A stretch of 64,000 nucleotides of DNA. Origin: Trachythela sp. YZ-2020 (lineage: Eukaryota; Cnidaria; Anthozoa; Malacalcyonacea; Clavulariidae). The position numbers and the translations under genes are program-made. The stretch spans positions 1,546,501 to 1,610,500 of the forward strand of contig JADLSH010000365.1 of the NCBI GenBank assembly GCA_016169945.1, given 5' to 3'. Every line of letters begins with the position of its first letter. Position 1 is the stretch's first letter. Below are positions 52,296 through 62,780 of this stretch, piece by piece. The notes beneath the pieces were generated by a model, which saw only the letters and a list, made by a program, of their open reading frames with translations, was not told where the DNA came from and ran no database searches.

Positions 52296-52979
52296 TTCTT
52301 CTTGGACGGGTGACGACTCTGCTGAATATTTGGCAAGCGGACGAAAGAAAAATATCTCATCAGGGCATTTCGATTTCCAGCACTCGATTTTCTTTTCCAA
52401 ATTTTCTTGATCGAACTTTGAAAATCGTTCTTTTATGACTGCCTTGTAAATATGGCTGCGTATGGTCGTTTTGGAAGGGTAAAATCTCTGATTAGATTTT
52501 GGGGGTGCCTTTGTTCCTTTGTAGAGGTCTTGTTCAACATAGATTTTAAGATGCCTCCTCACTTCTTTAACCGAACGAGCCCCAGCAACTACGAGCTCTT
52601 GGATCTTGGTGACCAGCACCTTATCAATTCCTTGATGAAGACATCTAGCCTATATACAGAACAGTCATAAAACATACATTAAATAAGCTTATATTATTAA
52701 CAATAAAATACTAACTACATAAATGACGCAAATAATTTTAAATTCTTACACTTCCTATTGGGTGAGTGTTGTGCTCAGAAAGGCAAGGTAACTGGATATG
52801 GATCCACCGTTTTCCATTCCCTCCTTCATTTACAAAATCTCGCAGTTTTTTTGACATCGTTTTTTGTCGCCATACCGTTTTTTCCGCAATCTAAAAAAGC
52901 GTATAAATTTTCATAAGCAAAAACACAGATTAAGAAATGATAAAAGACACACTCGTAACTCCCTTAAGTCCAGTGATTG

Positions 52980-53115
52980 CGGGATTAGAACTCGGGTATA
53001 TTGTATTAGATGACGTTACTCCGAGTGGTTCCACATCGCGGGCAAGCAGAGGAATTGCTTGACTGCGGTGGGAATCGAATCCGCGATATCTTTAGTTAGC
53101 CAACGATATATGATA
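52980..53115 (-). mobile_element. tRNA-like SINE fragment in a MULE-gene intron
   Basis: Minus strand: GCGGATTCGATTCCCACCGC contains a B-box-like GGATTCGATTCCC, preceded by CGTTGGCTAACTAAAG as a possible A-box remnant. It lies between the exons at 52750-52890 and 53223-53339. Confidence 0.45.
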
Positions 53116-53724
53116 TACTGTGAGTATGAAGCATGTCTTCACATATCTAGCACATTTCTATAATTATATTGATAGTATTGTTAGCACTATATAGCCTTTT
53201 TATAACCGTAACGGTAATTTACCTTAAATTCTGGAAATTTAATGTATTCCCTCATGTGAATCTGCGCTGGACAATTCAATTTCCTTGTTCCTTGAACCAT
53301 ATTTCGGTGCTTTTTAAACGAGTGGTCACAGGAATTTGACTGTAAGAAATATATATATTATATATATACATTTGCACACAATTTAAAATTGAAAGGCGAC
53401 TTATATACTCGAGCCAGTCGAGGGGCAATTCGTTGATTTAAGTCACGCACTGCACATTCACCACAAAAATCGAAGAACAATATGACCAATAAAAATGAAA
53501 AAAATCAAAGTGTGTAAAATTTTGCCTGTTCTTAAAAGAACGGTTAACCTATCGGCGATGATATATTGAGTTATAGTAACTATATAGATAGAAAATTTCC
53601 TACTACTGTGTCTGTTATATGTACAGACTACTGCGGTGTTTACAATTTTCAAATATTTGCATTTTCCCGCTCTAATTTGCCGCGAAATATGGCTTATCTA
53701 ATTATTACGCAATATTAATCACGC

Positions 53725-53762
53725 AACACGCAAGATTACGCAAGATTACGCAAGATAAACTT
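53725..53762. repeat. ACGCAAGATT short tandem repeat
   Basis: ACGCAAGATTACGCAAGATT is followed by a third unit and flanked by CACGCAACACGC. Confidence 0.8.
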
Positions 53763-53879
53763 CGGCAGTCGGAAACTATCTTCGGAAGTAGTTTCCGAAG
53801 GCGCCTACTTTTGCTGGATGTCCGAGTGCGTATTCCCAAAAATTGAGAGCCAGCTACGGGCCTGGTTATCAGGGTTTCC

Positions 53880-54574
53880 ACTTTCAAGGAAATTTCCTTT
53901 TTCAAGGAAATTCTGACCCCAAAAAGGAATTTTCAAGGATGGAAAAAATTTAAGGAAATCTAAGGAAATTCAAGGAAATCTAAGGAAATATTGTCAAAAG
54001 TCTGTAAACAGAGTTGTAAACAGTAAAAATATATTTTTTATCATATTTGGCAGCAATTTTTTATCTATAGACAACTTAAGAACATTATTACATGAAGTAT
54101 TATAGTGTTTCCTTGGCTCATACCAGTATCACATGGCCCGGGGCCCCGATACCTTGTCAACATGTCTGAAATCAAACATGTTGCATGGTCTAGCAATATG
54201 AATAAGTCATGAAGCGATCTCTTGCTGTTGATGAAGGTCAGACATCAGAGTCAGACGGCTTCGAATCTGACCTTTCCAATCAAGATGAACCAACCTTACC
54301 AACGGCCGCAACAGTCACATTGTCACAAATTGAATTGACAAATGTCAAAATTCATTACAGCAATATTTCACTGTTTGAGTGCATTTGAAATTAGCACTAT
54401 AACACTAAGCAGTCTAAAGATAAGTTAGTAGGGCTTTGGTAGGGCTGTAAGCAGTAAAATAACTAAAAGTCTTCTCAAGGAAATTTAAAGGAAATTTTAT
54501 TCCATGGTCAAGGAAATCTAAGGAAATTTTGACACGAAAGTAAGGAATTTCAAAACTAAATAGTGGAAGCACTG
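53880..54574. mobile_element. hAT-like element with perfect 8-bp duplication
   Basis: Starts CAGGGTTTCCACTTTC and ends TAGTGGAAGCACTG; CTGGTTAT flanks both ends (53872-53879 and 54575-54582). The interior is dominated near both ends by AAGGAAATCTAAGGAAATT units. It is inserted at the left edge of the duplicated block upstream of paralogue 2. Related phrases occur at 14370-14480. No transposase frame. Confidence 0.92.
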
Positions 54575-54582
54575 CTGGTTAT

Positions 54583-55156
54583 GAACTTATGATTGTATTC
54601 AAAACTAAACACAGACATTTTATCTCAAAGGATTTTGCTTGTTCATCCAAACTACTGTTCATTCTTTTGATCAAATAAAGCCTCAAGGACGGTGTTTCGA
54701 ACTTTAACGATGTAAATAAGCGACAAAAATGAAGTAAAGCCAAGGTAAGACGAAATGAAATTATATACACAAGGAAAGTTTATTAAATAGGCATATCGAA
54801 ACGACAGCAGCGCTTTAATGTCGATTATTAACCACACAATGTATTTCTGAAGAGACCACAAAAAATAGTCAATAGTTATTTAGAAGTTTTGCAAGATTTT
54901 TACTTTAAAACGTCATCTTGAGTTTTTGAGCTGATTTTGTTCAATAATCCACAGATTATATGCTTGCCGTTAATACATATTTGTTGATGCAGAACGGCTG
55001 TACATAGACATATTTTAGAAAGTTTAAAACGATATCCAACATCTTTTCTCTAATGATATATTTCTCAAGATGCTGATTTTTAAGAAATACATGGTCATGG
55101 ATGCAATCGCCTTTGACCACAAGAAATTGATCATTGTAGTCCTGTTGTAAACAAAT
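54583..55156 (+). promoter_or_regulatory. Upstream block of paralogue 2
   Basis: It parallels 39260-39880: TGATTGTATTCAAA, CAAGGACGGTGTTTCGAAC, GGAAAGTTTATTAAATAGGC, then ACCACACAATGTATTTCTG to the ATG. Two deletions relative to copy 1 remove GCTGTCTCAGTCATAAAT and ATTCAACATTG. The last 100 bp before the ATG are otherwise the same. Regulatory role is inferred only from position. Confidence 0.45.
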
Positions 55157-56863
55157 ATGGCGTCATACGACACTGGTTATGAAGATGAACGATTTCAACA
55201 TCCCGTTGGCCACACTTTGCATTGTAGCATTTGTATGAATGTTTTGAAGGATCCCGTCATGTGTCGACAAAATGAGCATTTGTTTTGTCGATCTTGTATC
55301 ACTCCACATCTCATGAACTTTCAAACATGTCCTTCGTGTATGGAAGCACTCGCTGTCGACACGTTGCGCCAGGCACCACGGACCGTAACGAACTTACTGT
55401 CTGAATTAAAGATTCGATGTGAATTCTTCGATCGTGGTTGTGGAAAGTTTATTGAGCTGGGAAATCTTGAAAGGCATGTTACGGACTGTGGATTCGCCCC
55501 AGCAGTCTGCTCTAACGAAGGATGTGAACTTGAAGTCAATAGACATGATTTGCTTCAACACGAAACAGCCGTGTGTGAACAACGCAGAGTTAAATGCCAC
55601 AGTTGCAACGAGATCAGCCAAGAGATGGATACCGTGAAAGTTAGTTTAGCAGCAATTGATGTAAAGTTAGACAGAAATGAGGCGAACGTGAAGGCAGAGG
55701 TAGCTGCAAAAGTTGAACTGGTTAAAGAACAACTCAACAAGCAGGAACAACAACTCAACAAGCAGGAACAACAACTCAACAAGCAGGAACAACAACTCAA
55801 CAAGCAGGAAGGATGCAATCGTCAGCTTAAAGCGGACAATGTTGAAATGAAGAGAAGTTTAGATGAAATTACGAAACAACTGGAAAGAATGGCACAGCAA
55901 ACATCGCATGAAGTTCAGGCTGAACAAGAACATATGAAGAAGGGGATTGCAGAAGCTGATGACATAGACAGAGAGCCGAATGTAGTTGTTGCTGGAGGCG
56001 TGAATGGTAAAGGAACTTTAAATTCTGTGGAAATGTTCAGTCTATCAAATGGGAGATGGACAGTACTAAAGCCGATGAAAGAACGTCGTTATATGGCATC
56101 TTCAGTTGTTCACAACAATCAAATTTTCGTCAATGGAGGTTTTGGCAACAGTGGAGGATCCAAGTCAATGGAAAAATTATCAATGAACGCTGTTCAAGTT
56201 GACCAGTCCATAACATGGGAAAACATTCCTGGTGAGTTACCTGGACCGTTGTGGAGACACTGCAGCACAGTCTGTAATGGAGGGTTGATAGTGATTGGAG
56301 GTTTTAATGGTAGAATAAATTCCGATAGTATTACTGAGAGTCCCCTTGGTCCACCTTATACCAGCAAACTGTTGGCTACCATGCCACAGGCAAGAATTTA
56401 TCATGGTGTTGCAATGTTTGGTGACCAGATCGTGATTCTGGGAGGTAGGATAGAATGGGGTTGTAGGACAACTGTAAAAACTGTTTTGTTGTATGATATT
56501 ACTAAGAATGAATGTAAGCAGTTAGCAGACCTCCCCTACCCCGTGTCTGAAATGGCCACAGTCAAGTGGGGTGATGACAATGTCATGTTACTGGGAGGCG
56601 TTGACAGTGACGGTGAACCATTGAACAAAGTTTTAATATACAACATCAAGTCCCAGAAGAGTCATATGTTACCAGACATGAAGTATAAGAGGAGAGGATG
56701 TGTGGCTGCAGTTGTCAGAGACACTGTGATTGTCATGGGAGGCAAAGATGAAAGAGGAAAACACTTAAAGTCTGTAGAATGTTTTAGATTTGATTGTTAC
56801 ACCTGGCAGGAACTTCCAGAAATGCACGAAGCGAGAAGCTGGGCAACTGCAGTTGTGTGTTAA
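55157..56863 (+). CDS. RING/TRAF-zinc-finger/coiled-coil/Kelch protein, paralogue 2
   Basis: Intronless, 568 residues, same start context as paralogue 1. The first 150 residues (RING at 23-61 and TRAF-type fingers at 88-150) differ at about five positions and keep every zinc ligand. The coiled coil has four QLNKQEQ heptads instead of two and lacks a segment present in paralogue 1. The Kelch part is roughly 82% identical by my count, with changes concentrated between the conserved GG strands (e.g. NGRINSDSITESPLGPP against DSTTYSDSIAEISLVPL). An AATAAA lies about 80 bp after the stop (56945). Likely a ubiquitin ligase with a substrate-binding propeller; substrate unknown. Confidence 0.93.
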   Translation: MASYDTGYEDERFQHPVGHTLHCSICMNVLKDPVMCRQNEHLFCRSCITPHLMNFQTCPSCMEALAVDTLRQAPRTVTNLLSELKIRCEFFDRGCGKFIELGNLERHVTDCGFAPAVCSNEGCELEVNRHDLLQHETAVCEQRRVKCHSCNEISQEMDTVKVSLAAIDVKLDRNEANVKAEVAAKVELVKEQLNKQEQQLNKQEQQLNKQEQQLNKQEGCNRQLKADNVEMKRSLDEITKQLERMAQQTSHEVQAEQEHMKKGIAEADDIDREPNVVVAGGVNGKGTLNSVEMFSLSNGRWTVLKPMKERRYMASSVVHNNQIFVNGGFGNSGGSKSMEKLSMNAVQVDQSITWENIPGELPGPLWRHCSTVCNGGLIVIGGFNGRINSDSITESPLGPPYTSKLLATMPQARIYHGVAMFGDQIVILGGRIEWGCRTTVKTVLLYDITKNECKQLADLPYPVSEMATVKWGDDNVMLLGGVDSDGEPLNKVLIYNIKSQKSHMLPDMKYKRRGCVAAVVRDTVIVMGGKDERGKHLKSVECFRFDCYTWQELPEMHEARSWATAVVC

Positions 56864-57289
56864 GCAAACGTATATTGTATATATTAAAATTCTATTAGGT
56901 TGTTGAATTACCAATTCGATCAATTTTAAGTTGAACAAAACATTAATAAATACGTTGAAACCGTTATCTTTACTGTAGAACAAAATAGGTCGCATTAGGA
57001 CACATTGTGGCTTAATTGGCTAACATTAAAGACATAAGCACATAGTCTGGTTTAACTATTAATGCACAATATTCGACAGAGTTTTTCTTTGATAATTAAA
57101 ATTGTCTGGCGTTAGACAGAGTATAGTTTATAGAACAAAGTAGGTGCATTGAGCATTGCTGCTTGTCCGACTGTTTTCCATGCCATTTGCATTCAGTCCC
57201 TCACTGTTTTGATATATTTGTGACGTTATGCAAAGGGACGATATATAACCTTGGTTGTAAGTCAGTTTGGAGTTTCGACTGCGCATCCA
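56864..57289. other. 3' flank of paralogue 2 with a partial R3 copy
   Basis: AATAAA at 56945; a 5'-truncated R3 copy at about 57080-57155 (TTGTCTGGCGTTAGACAGAG). The same order, 3' flank then partial R3 then foldback, is seen after paralogue 1 at 41600-42750. Confidence 0.5.
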
Positions 57290-57590
57290 AATGACGCGTT
57301 CTGCGTCGGGATACAATTGCAGTTGAATCATAACATGTAGCGGAGACAAGCGTAGACTGGAAGAATTAAAATATGCATATCAAAATATATATTGAACTGT
57401 TTAATCATCCATTTGTGTTTCACATATACCCATTGCCATAATTCAGATTTTATTTTCCGTGTTTAAAGTGAGCACGTTTTAGCATAATATTCTAATGATG
57501 ATTGAACAATTGAATACTTTGATATTCATATTTTAAATCTTCCCGTCTTAGCTACATGTTATAATTCAGCTGTGGGTTTATCCCAACGCA
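57290..57590. mobile_element. Foldback MITE, copy 2
   Basis: GACGCGTTCTGCGTCGGGAT..TTGCAGTTGAATCATAACAT and the inverted ACATGTTATAATTCAGCTG..TATCCCAACGCAAAACG. Same family as 42400-42750. Confidence 0.7.
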
Positions 57591-57729
57591 AAACGGCAGG
57601 GCTCAATTCCGGTCAAAAGTTTGTGGAACCCACGCAACGTTACCCAGATCTGAATAGTATAGATTACGATTGGTCATGGTCGAACCACTGGGTCGAACTC
57701 AGTAGAATTGAATAGACATTTTCAAAGAT

Positions 57730-57766
57730 AGCTTCACACCCTCGTTCCAAGGCCTAGAACGAGGTT
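57730..57766. repeat. Perfect-looking short hairpin
   Basis: TCACACCCTCGTTC and GAACGAGGTTGTGA pair around AAGGCCTA with one mismatch. No poly-U tract follows; function unknown. Confidence 0.6.
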
Positions 57767-57819
57767 GTGAAAAACGTTTATTGGTTATGGAAATGGCTGT
57801 CTCTATATATTATATTCGG

Positions 57820-58600
57820 TGGTTGTTTAAAATAGAAATTGACCATATCATATAGACATGGTTAAGTCCATGCAAAAGTCACTTAAATTTAAGCAGTTGC
57901 CGATAAGGTTCTTCAAAAACTTTTAAACTTAAAGTTTTGATCAAATTAGTAGAAAACAACTTCGAAAATACAATTTCCACTGGTGCTGACCTGCCCTTAA
58001 ACATGTATAAATTTCTCGTTATGACTTATAAAAACTATTACATCTTATATGAGTTTATAGGCCTTATTTGAGTAAACTCAGAAGAATGCAAGCCAAGGTA
58101 ACTAGATTTCGATTCTGATAGCGATTCTTATAATAAAGTACACTGTCACTGTCAGTGCAACTCCCAGTCAGGTGTTAAAATTCATAAATCATGCATCATC
58201 ATGGGGAACAATTGTATTCTACTGAGTAAGTTTCAAGCGGATTTGAAGTTTGGATCTGCCAGGATATCTGATTCGATGGCTAAATTGAGTCTGTCAGTTC
58301 GTTTCTAAATTCCCAATGCCGGGTCATGAACTTTAGTCACAAGATTTGCACAATGTCGCAATTTTTATGTAATTGAATATGCATGAATGATGAGATTATG
58401 TAACTTTATGTTATGATTGTATTCAACTCAAACTGAAACTAAATAAACACAGACATTTTATCTCAAAGGATTTTGCTTGTTCATCCAAACTACTGTTCAT
58501 TCTTTGATCAAATAAAGCGTCAAGGACGGTGTTTCAACTTTCAAAGTTTAACGATGTAAATAAACGACAAAAACGAAGTAAAGCCAAGGTAAGACGAAAT
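57820..58600 (+). repeat. Orphan third copy of the RING-Kelch upstream block
   Basis: Parallels 38750-39440 (GTTTAAAATAGAAATT, GAAAATACAATT..CCACTGG, CACAATGTCGCAATTTTTAT, GGACGGTGTTTC, GTAAAGCCAAGGTAAGACGA) and then stops at about 58600. No RING or Kelch coding sequence follows. Either the third gene was deleted or only the 5' part was copied. Confidence 0.8.
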
Positions 58601-60150
58601 GAATTGCTGCGGGGACTATTATTCTTTAGCTTCTTGAAACAAACATGCAACACAAATTATATTCAGTAGATCGTAATTATTGGCATTGACCCAGTGGCTT
58701 GCGCGCTGTCAGTAGATGCATACCCTAGCATAGTTTGCACTACTTTGCAGGATGAGACAAGCTAAATATATCACGAAACATGAAAGACATCAAATTTTGT
58801 AACATCTATTTCAAAATATCAATATTTTCCATGTATTGTTCTTCCACATGGAATTCCCACGTGAAACCCATGTTTACTGCGATGAGTAATTTGAAACTGC
58901 CACGCAAGGAAATTTGCATATTTTTGTAGTGTATAAAAGCGTTAAAAATATATACATGTGCGCAAAATAATTTTGCATTTGGAAAGCTATAAAACGAAAG
59001 CGTTGTTCCATCATTCTGTTCTTACTTTGCTGGATATGTGAGTCACCTACATGTAAAGCACAACTCATTTCAACTCATTGCCATTCGAATAGTTGTCTTA
59101 GTGCGCGCAGAACTGAGACCCTGTCTGTTCTGACAATAATATGTGAACGCGACCAGACAAAAATATTAAGTCCATTGTAAAATAGGAATAAAAACATATT
59201 TCTATGCCTACAGTAGCCTATTTAATAGGTTAACCTTGTACAAATCAGAATGATTCAGTCAGGCAATTTAGACGAATCTAGCAAGTATAATTACTATCAG
59301 ATTGGTCAGAGGGCACAGTAATTATACTGCCAGATTGGCCAATCTTTCCAATCTCGCATCAATCTCGTCCCCCGAGCCTGCGATCCTTTGGGAAGAATCG
59401 TAAGCTCTGGGATAATCCATAACCGGAAGTGAATATGATTGGTCGTTAATACCGAATGGATGTCGCAATAATGCAACAATAAATTATTAACCGGGTAAAT
59501 TATATATACAAGATGGCTGCTGTTTAGGAGTGTGCGAACATTGTTTTTGTATTTCAGAGTAATTTTAGCAGTGATAAGGTGAATAATCTTCTGTAATATT
59601 ACACGGAAAATATAAAGAAAGGTACTATTAAGTTCTATTTTATAAATGTACCAAAGGTGAAATAGAACGTGAAACGTACTTTGTGCTGTAATTTAAAGCC
59701 TACATATGTTTTAATATACTAAAATTTCTATATGCTTTATTTTCGAAATTTGCTTGATTTTGAAAATGGTTATACTTTATCACAACTTTTTATTTGATTG
59801 TGAATAACAGAATATTTTATCTATATCCATTTGAAAAAGCAGTTGGTTTTAGTTTAATGGCTTAATCTTGATCATCTTATAATTAGTAAATACAAGATCA
59901 CTACTAAATTATATTTAAGCCTAATAATCTCTCTAACCATGTACTACAAGAATTATCCTTACAATCTTAGTCATGTTGTATATCAATGTATGGATAAAAC
60001 ATCTTTGGTTGATTCAGCGGGTATTGTTAAATACTTATCTTGTATTCTAGCCTGCATACTTGTATTAATAATATAAAACAAATTAGTCATAAACATTGGT
60101 AATAAGTGTACCATGTATATTTGGATATTTTCTATATACAGTTTTGTGGC
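58601..60150. other. No gene recognised
   Basis: AT-rich. AAGATGGCTGCTG near 59510, in an untranslated-exon-like context with CAGTGATAAG/GTGAATAA at 59570-59582, could be an alternative first exon, but nothing downstream supports it. The minus frame at 58874-59068 is unsupported. Confidence 0.3.
59355..59430. repeat. Repeat end, inverted partner at 62695-62780
   Basis: AATCTCGCATCAATCTCGTC, CCCCGAGCCTGCGATCCTTT and TCTGGGATAATCC recur in inverse orientation at 62695-62780. The two could be ends of one 3.4-kb element or two independent copies. Confidence 0.6.
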
Positions 60151-60157
60151 TTATAGC

Positions 60158-60378
60158 CAGGGGTCAATCCTGGTAGGAGAATATAAGTACTCCCTCTTGT
60201 TGTACAGAGGGCAAATTCATATTATAACTTACAGGAATAATTTTCAATGTTTTTTTAACAACAACAGCATAAAACATAATCACACAGCTTCCCATAAAAT
60301 ATAGCCAAACTGGTTCCATAGTTGTTGGCCAGGAGCTAGCCTGCTCACAGGCCAGCCAGGACCAAGTCATGACCCCTG
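60158..60378. mobile_element. Possible hAT-like MITE with CAGGGGTCA ends
   Basis: CAGGGGTCAATCCTGG at the left, CCAGGACCAAGTCATGACCC with CTG at the right. No target duplication is seen, so the call rests on the ends alone. Confidence 0.45.
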
Positions 60379-60563
60379 CATGGGAACTTGTCCATGGTAC
60401 AGGAAAATATTGTAATCATACAGGTACATTGAAGAAAAGCCCATTCTGAAAATAGTGTTGTGACAAAATAATTTCTAAAACCATGAATCAATGCCTAGTA
60501 CTATGTGCCAAGGTACATGAATTGCTCCCTAGGAAGAGTCCAGAGTAGCCAAATACAAGGTAG

Positions 60564-61161
60564 CATAGGTGGTGGAACCGGGAAGGTGGGGGGGGGGCTA
60601 AAGCCGGGAAATGGGGGCCTTGGGTCCCCCTGTTTCAGTCTTTCAATTAAATATGTTTATATAACAAATGCTGAATATTAGATTGTTGAACTATGTACTC
60701 GAGATGAAAGTTGTAATGTTGAAATTTCCTTCTAAAATTCATTAATTATTCATAGGCAAAATACAAAGGAAACTCATGACCCGTAGCGGATCTATATATT
60801 TGATATAGACTTGCTCAAATTTTCTCCTTCAATTTTACAGCGAGATAACATCAATCTTCAAAATTCCAACGCCAGTGAGCGTACAAAACGAGTCATTTTA
60901 AAAGTCATATACAAACCTTACAGTTCGGCCTTTATCAGATCTAAAACACTCGGCTGCGCCTCGATGTTTTAAATCTGATAAAGACCTCTTGTGCGGTTTG
61001 TATATATTACATAAAATTCTCCCCACAGAATGCAGGAAATGTGGTTTCAGAGATACTAGATTTCAAAATTTTCTGGGGAAGGAAATCATTCCCCCAGACC
61101 CCCCTACATTGGTGCGCTACATTCTAAGCCCCCCAATAATACAGATCTTCCACCGCCTATG
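60564..61161. mobile_element. hAT-like element with perfect 8-bp duplication
   Basis: Starts CATAGGTGGTGGAA and ends TTCCACCGCCTATG; CAAGGTAG flanks both sides (60556-60563 and 61162-61169). Contains a nested foldback at 60909-61004 and G/C tracts. The frame 60989-61234 crosses the boundary and is not a gene. Confidence 0.92.
60909..61004. repeat. Foldback nested in the hAT-like element
   Basis: TACAAACC..GGCCTTTATCAGAT.TAAAACA pairs with TGTTTTAAATCTGATAAAGA..GGTTTGTA; the loop CTCGGCTGCGCCTCGA is GC-rich. Confidence 0.82.
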
Positions 61162-61169
61162 CAAGGTAG

Positions 61170-61569
61170 GTACAATCTTTGACATAATACTTGAGACCAT
61201 TCCTCACAATATTGCAAAGTTTAGTATACATTGACAAAACAAACTTCATCATACCCACTTTCCAACTTTTGATACTTTACCATATAACAAGTTCAATATT
61301 GAGAGTCGGGGCTTAAGAAGTGCAACAGGGAAATTATTATGAGGGTATGAAAATTTTGTATAGAAGTAAAGGTAGTCTCAACCAGTTATGAGTCCCAAGA
61401 TTGTAGCCACAGTCCAAAATTGTGTTTATATATGCCCTGATATTCCAAGTACTTAATCATTGGTAGAAATCAACAGGGGTCACTAGTTGAAGATCCTGTC
61501 ATATATTTATTCTGTATATTTTCAAGATGGTATTCCTATTGCAAATGGGGCCAGCCTGGCTCACAGAGT
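61170..61569. other. No gene recognised
   Basis: Unremarkable AT-rich spacer between two hAT-like elements. Confidence 0.3.
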
Positions 61570-61577
61570 GCTGCATG

Positions 61578-61889
61578 CAAGGCATATTTTAACATATATA
61601 CTGGGGGGCCACTTGGCCCCCCAGGCCCTCTTGATGGCCCCCCACTCACAAAAAATTGGCCCCCCACTCCCTGGGCCCTTTATACATTGGGTCGTTTACA
61701 GAGTAAATGATTTGTCTGTGTTTAATGAAATATTGTTTTTATGGCTTATATAGTTAGACATTTTTAAAGTTTTAGTTAAAACATTGAAATACTATTGGCT
61801 TGGCAATTTCAGAGCTCCAGATTTCAAAATTTTCCCGGGAAAGCACTCACAAATGGCCCCCCACTTAGAAATCCTTAAAATATGCCCTG
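61578..61889. mobile_element. hAT-like MITE with perfect 8-bp duplication
   Basis: Starts CAAGGCATATTTTAA and ends TTAAAATATGCCCTG; GCTGCATG flanks both ends (61570-61577 and 61890-61897). The interior has repeated TGGCCCCCCACTC phrases. The frame at 61487-61753 is not a gene. Confidence 0.92.
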
Positions 61890-61897
61890 GCTGCATG

Positions 61898-62690
61898 AGT
61901 GACAAGATCCCAGGTCACGGGTTGTGCTTGCCTTGTATGAGGAATATAATAAACTGACATGGCAAGCCAGGCTTGCTCACTTTGCCGGGTATATCTGGTT
62001 CATAAGAACAGTCCATTAAAAGATTGAACTGCAGGCCTGATCTAACTTTTGACAAAACTTGTGTTTGTATTTCAAATGAAGTTTATTACTATACTATATG
62101 GCTCATAATAATGTAATGGAACCAATTTTCAGTTCATAACTTTAAGCTTCGTGTGATATTCCTTTGATCTACAAAATGTTTAAGGTTAATAGCTGAGTTG
62201 GAAGTACTTTAGCGTTTCCTCTTGTAGTCCAATCGTATAGTACGTTCCAGCCATGTTTTTAGACTGGACTTTTAATAGTACCCAAAATTTCACGCATTGT
62301 TTCAGCTTGGACGAACTTACGAGCGCGAAACGGCTTAATTTTGATGGTAGAAAGACAAGGACCCGCATAATTCAAGATTTTCCATAGTGACAGTGGCAGT
62401 GCCAAAGCCCAAAGGATGTTCATATACTAAATTTATACTTTATAATTGCAACATTTTCTTCGATATAAAACACTCTTCGCCGCTCCATATCGACTGTTTT
62501 GATTACAATATTTTCTTTGCTCTGTCGTATTTATACTCCTCTTGCAACGTAGTACTATGGTAGTACGAAGAACATTTAGATTTGCTCCCAAAAACGATAT
62601 ATTTTCATGATTTATATACGAAACAAATAGAATTTGTTTTGAGTTTCGCGAACGCATGCGCAGTTTGGTCGAGGTACAGTTTTCTGTACC
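61898..62690. other. No gene recognised
   Basis: A minus-strand frame near 62186-62368 contains an ATGGCTGGAACGTAC start after CTCGTAAGTTCG, which looks like part of a 5' exon, but the product is unrecognised and short. Confidence 0.3.
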
Positions 62691-62694
62691 TCTG

Positions 62695-62780
62695 AGTCGG
62701 ATTATCCCAGAGCCTCCGTTCCTTCTCTCGAAGGATCGCGGGCTCGGGGTACGAGATTGATCTCGCATCTCAATCTAAAG
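62695..62780. repeat. Repeat end, inverted partner of 59355-59430
   Basis: GGATTATCCCAGAGCC, AAGGATCGCGGGCTCGGGGT and ACGAGATTGATCTCGCATCT are the complement of the 59-kb copy with moderate divergence. Confidence 0.6.

Larger units (their letters stand above)
48472..53339 (-). pseudogene. MULE-transposase gene of the CARF-like type, degenerate
   Basis: Exons (minus): 53223-53339 (SNSCDHSFKKHRNMVQGTRK .. REYIKFPEFK), 52750-52890 (ends LSEHNTHPIGS), 51915-52649 (ARCLHQGIDKVLVTKIQELV .. NRFYPS-type region, LLFVHQTENQ, LLDATYKTTKYSLALFFLVV, YFMVDYSEEEMSAIKRIFP) and from 48835 (DSQIYICDFHREQAWERW). All junctions are in phase with GT..AG sites. LLDATYKT and the aspartate of YFMVDY fit the D-D of a MULE DDE domain; CDFH..A..RW follows as in this family. 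Invertebrate proteins annotated as calcium-responsive transcription factor-like have this layout: a zinc-binding N-terminus, then a MULE domain. Lesions: a frame break before an aspartate-coding GAT run (about 52265-52290), a frame break after QYK (48594), another before NTNNGVERQNKAFKYEY, and loss of the C-terminus. A retrotransposon sits in its last intron. Confidence 0.8.
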
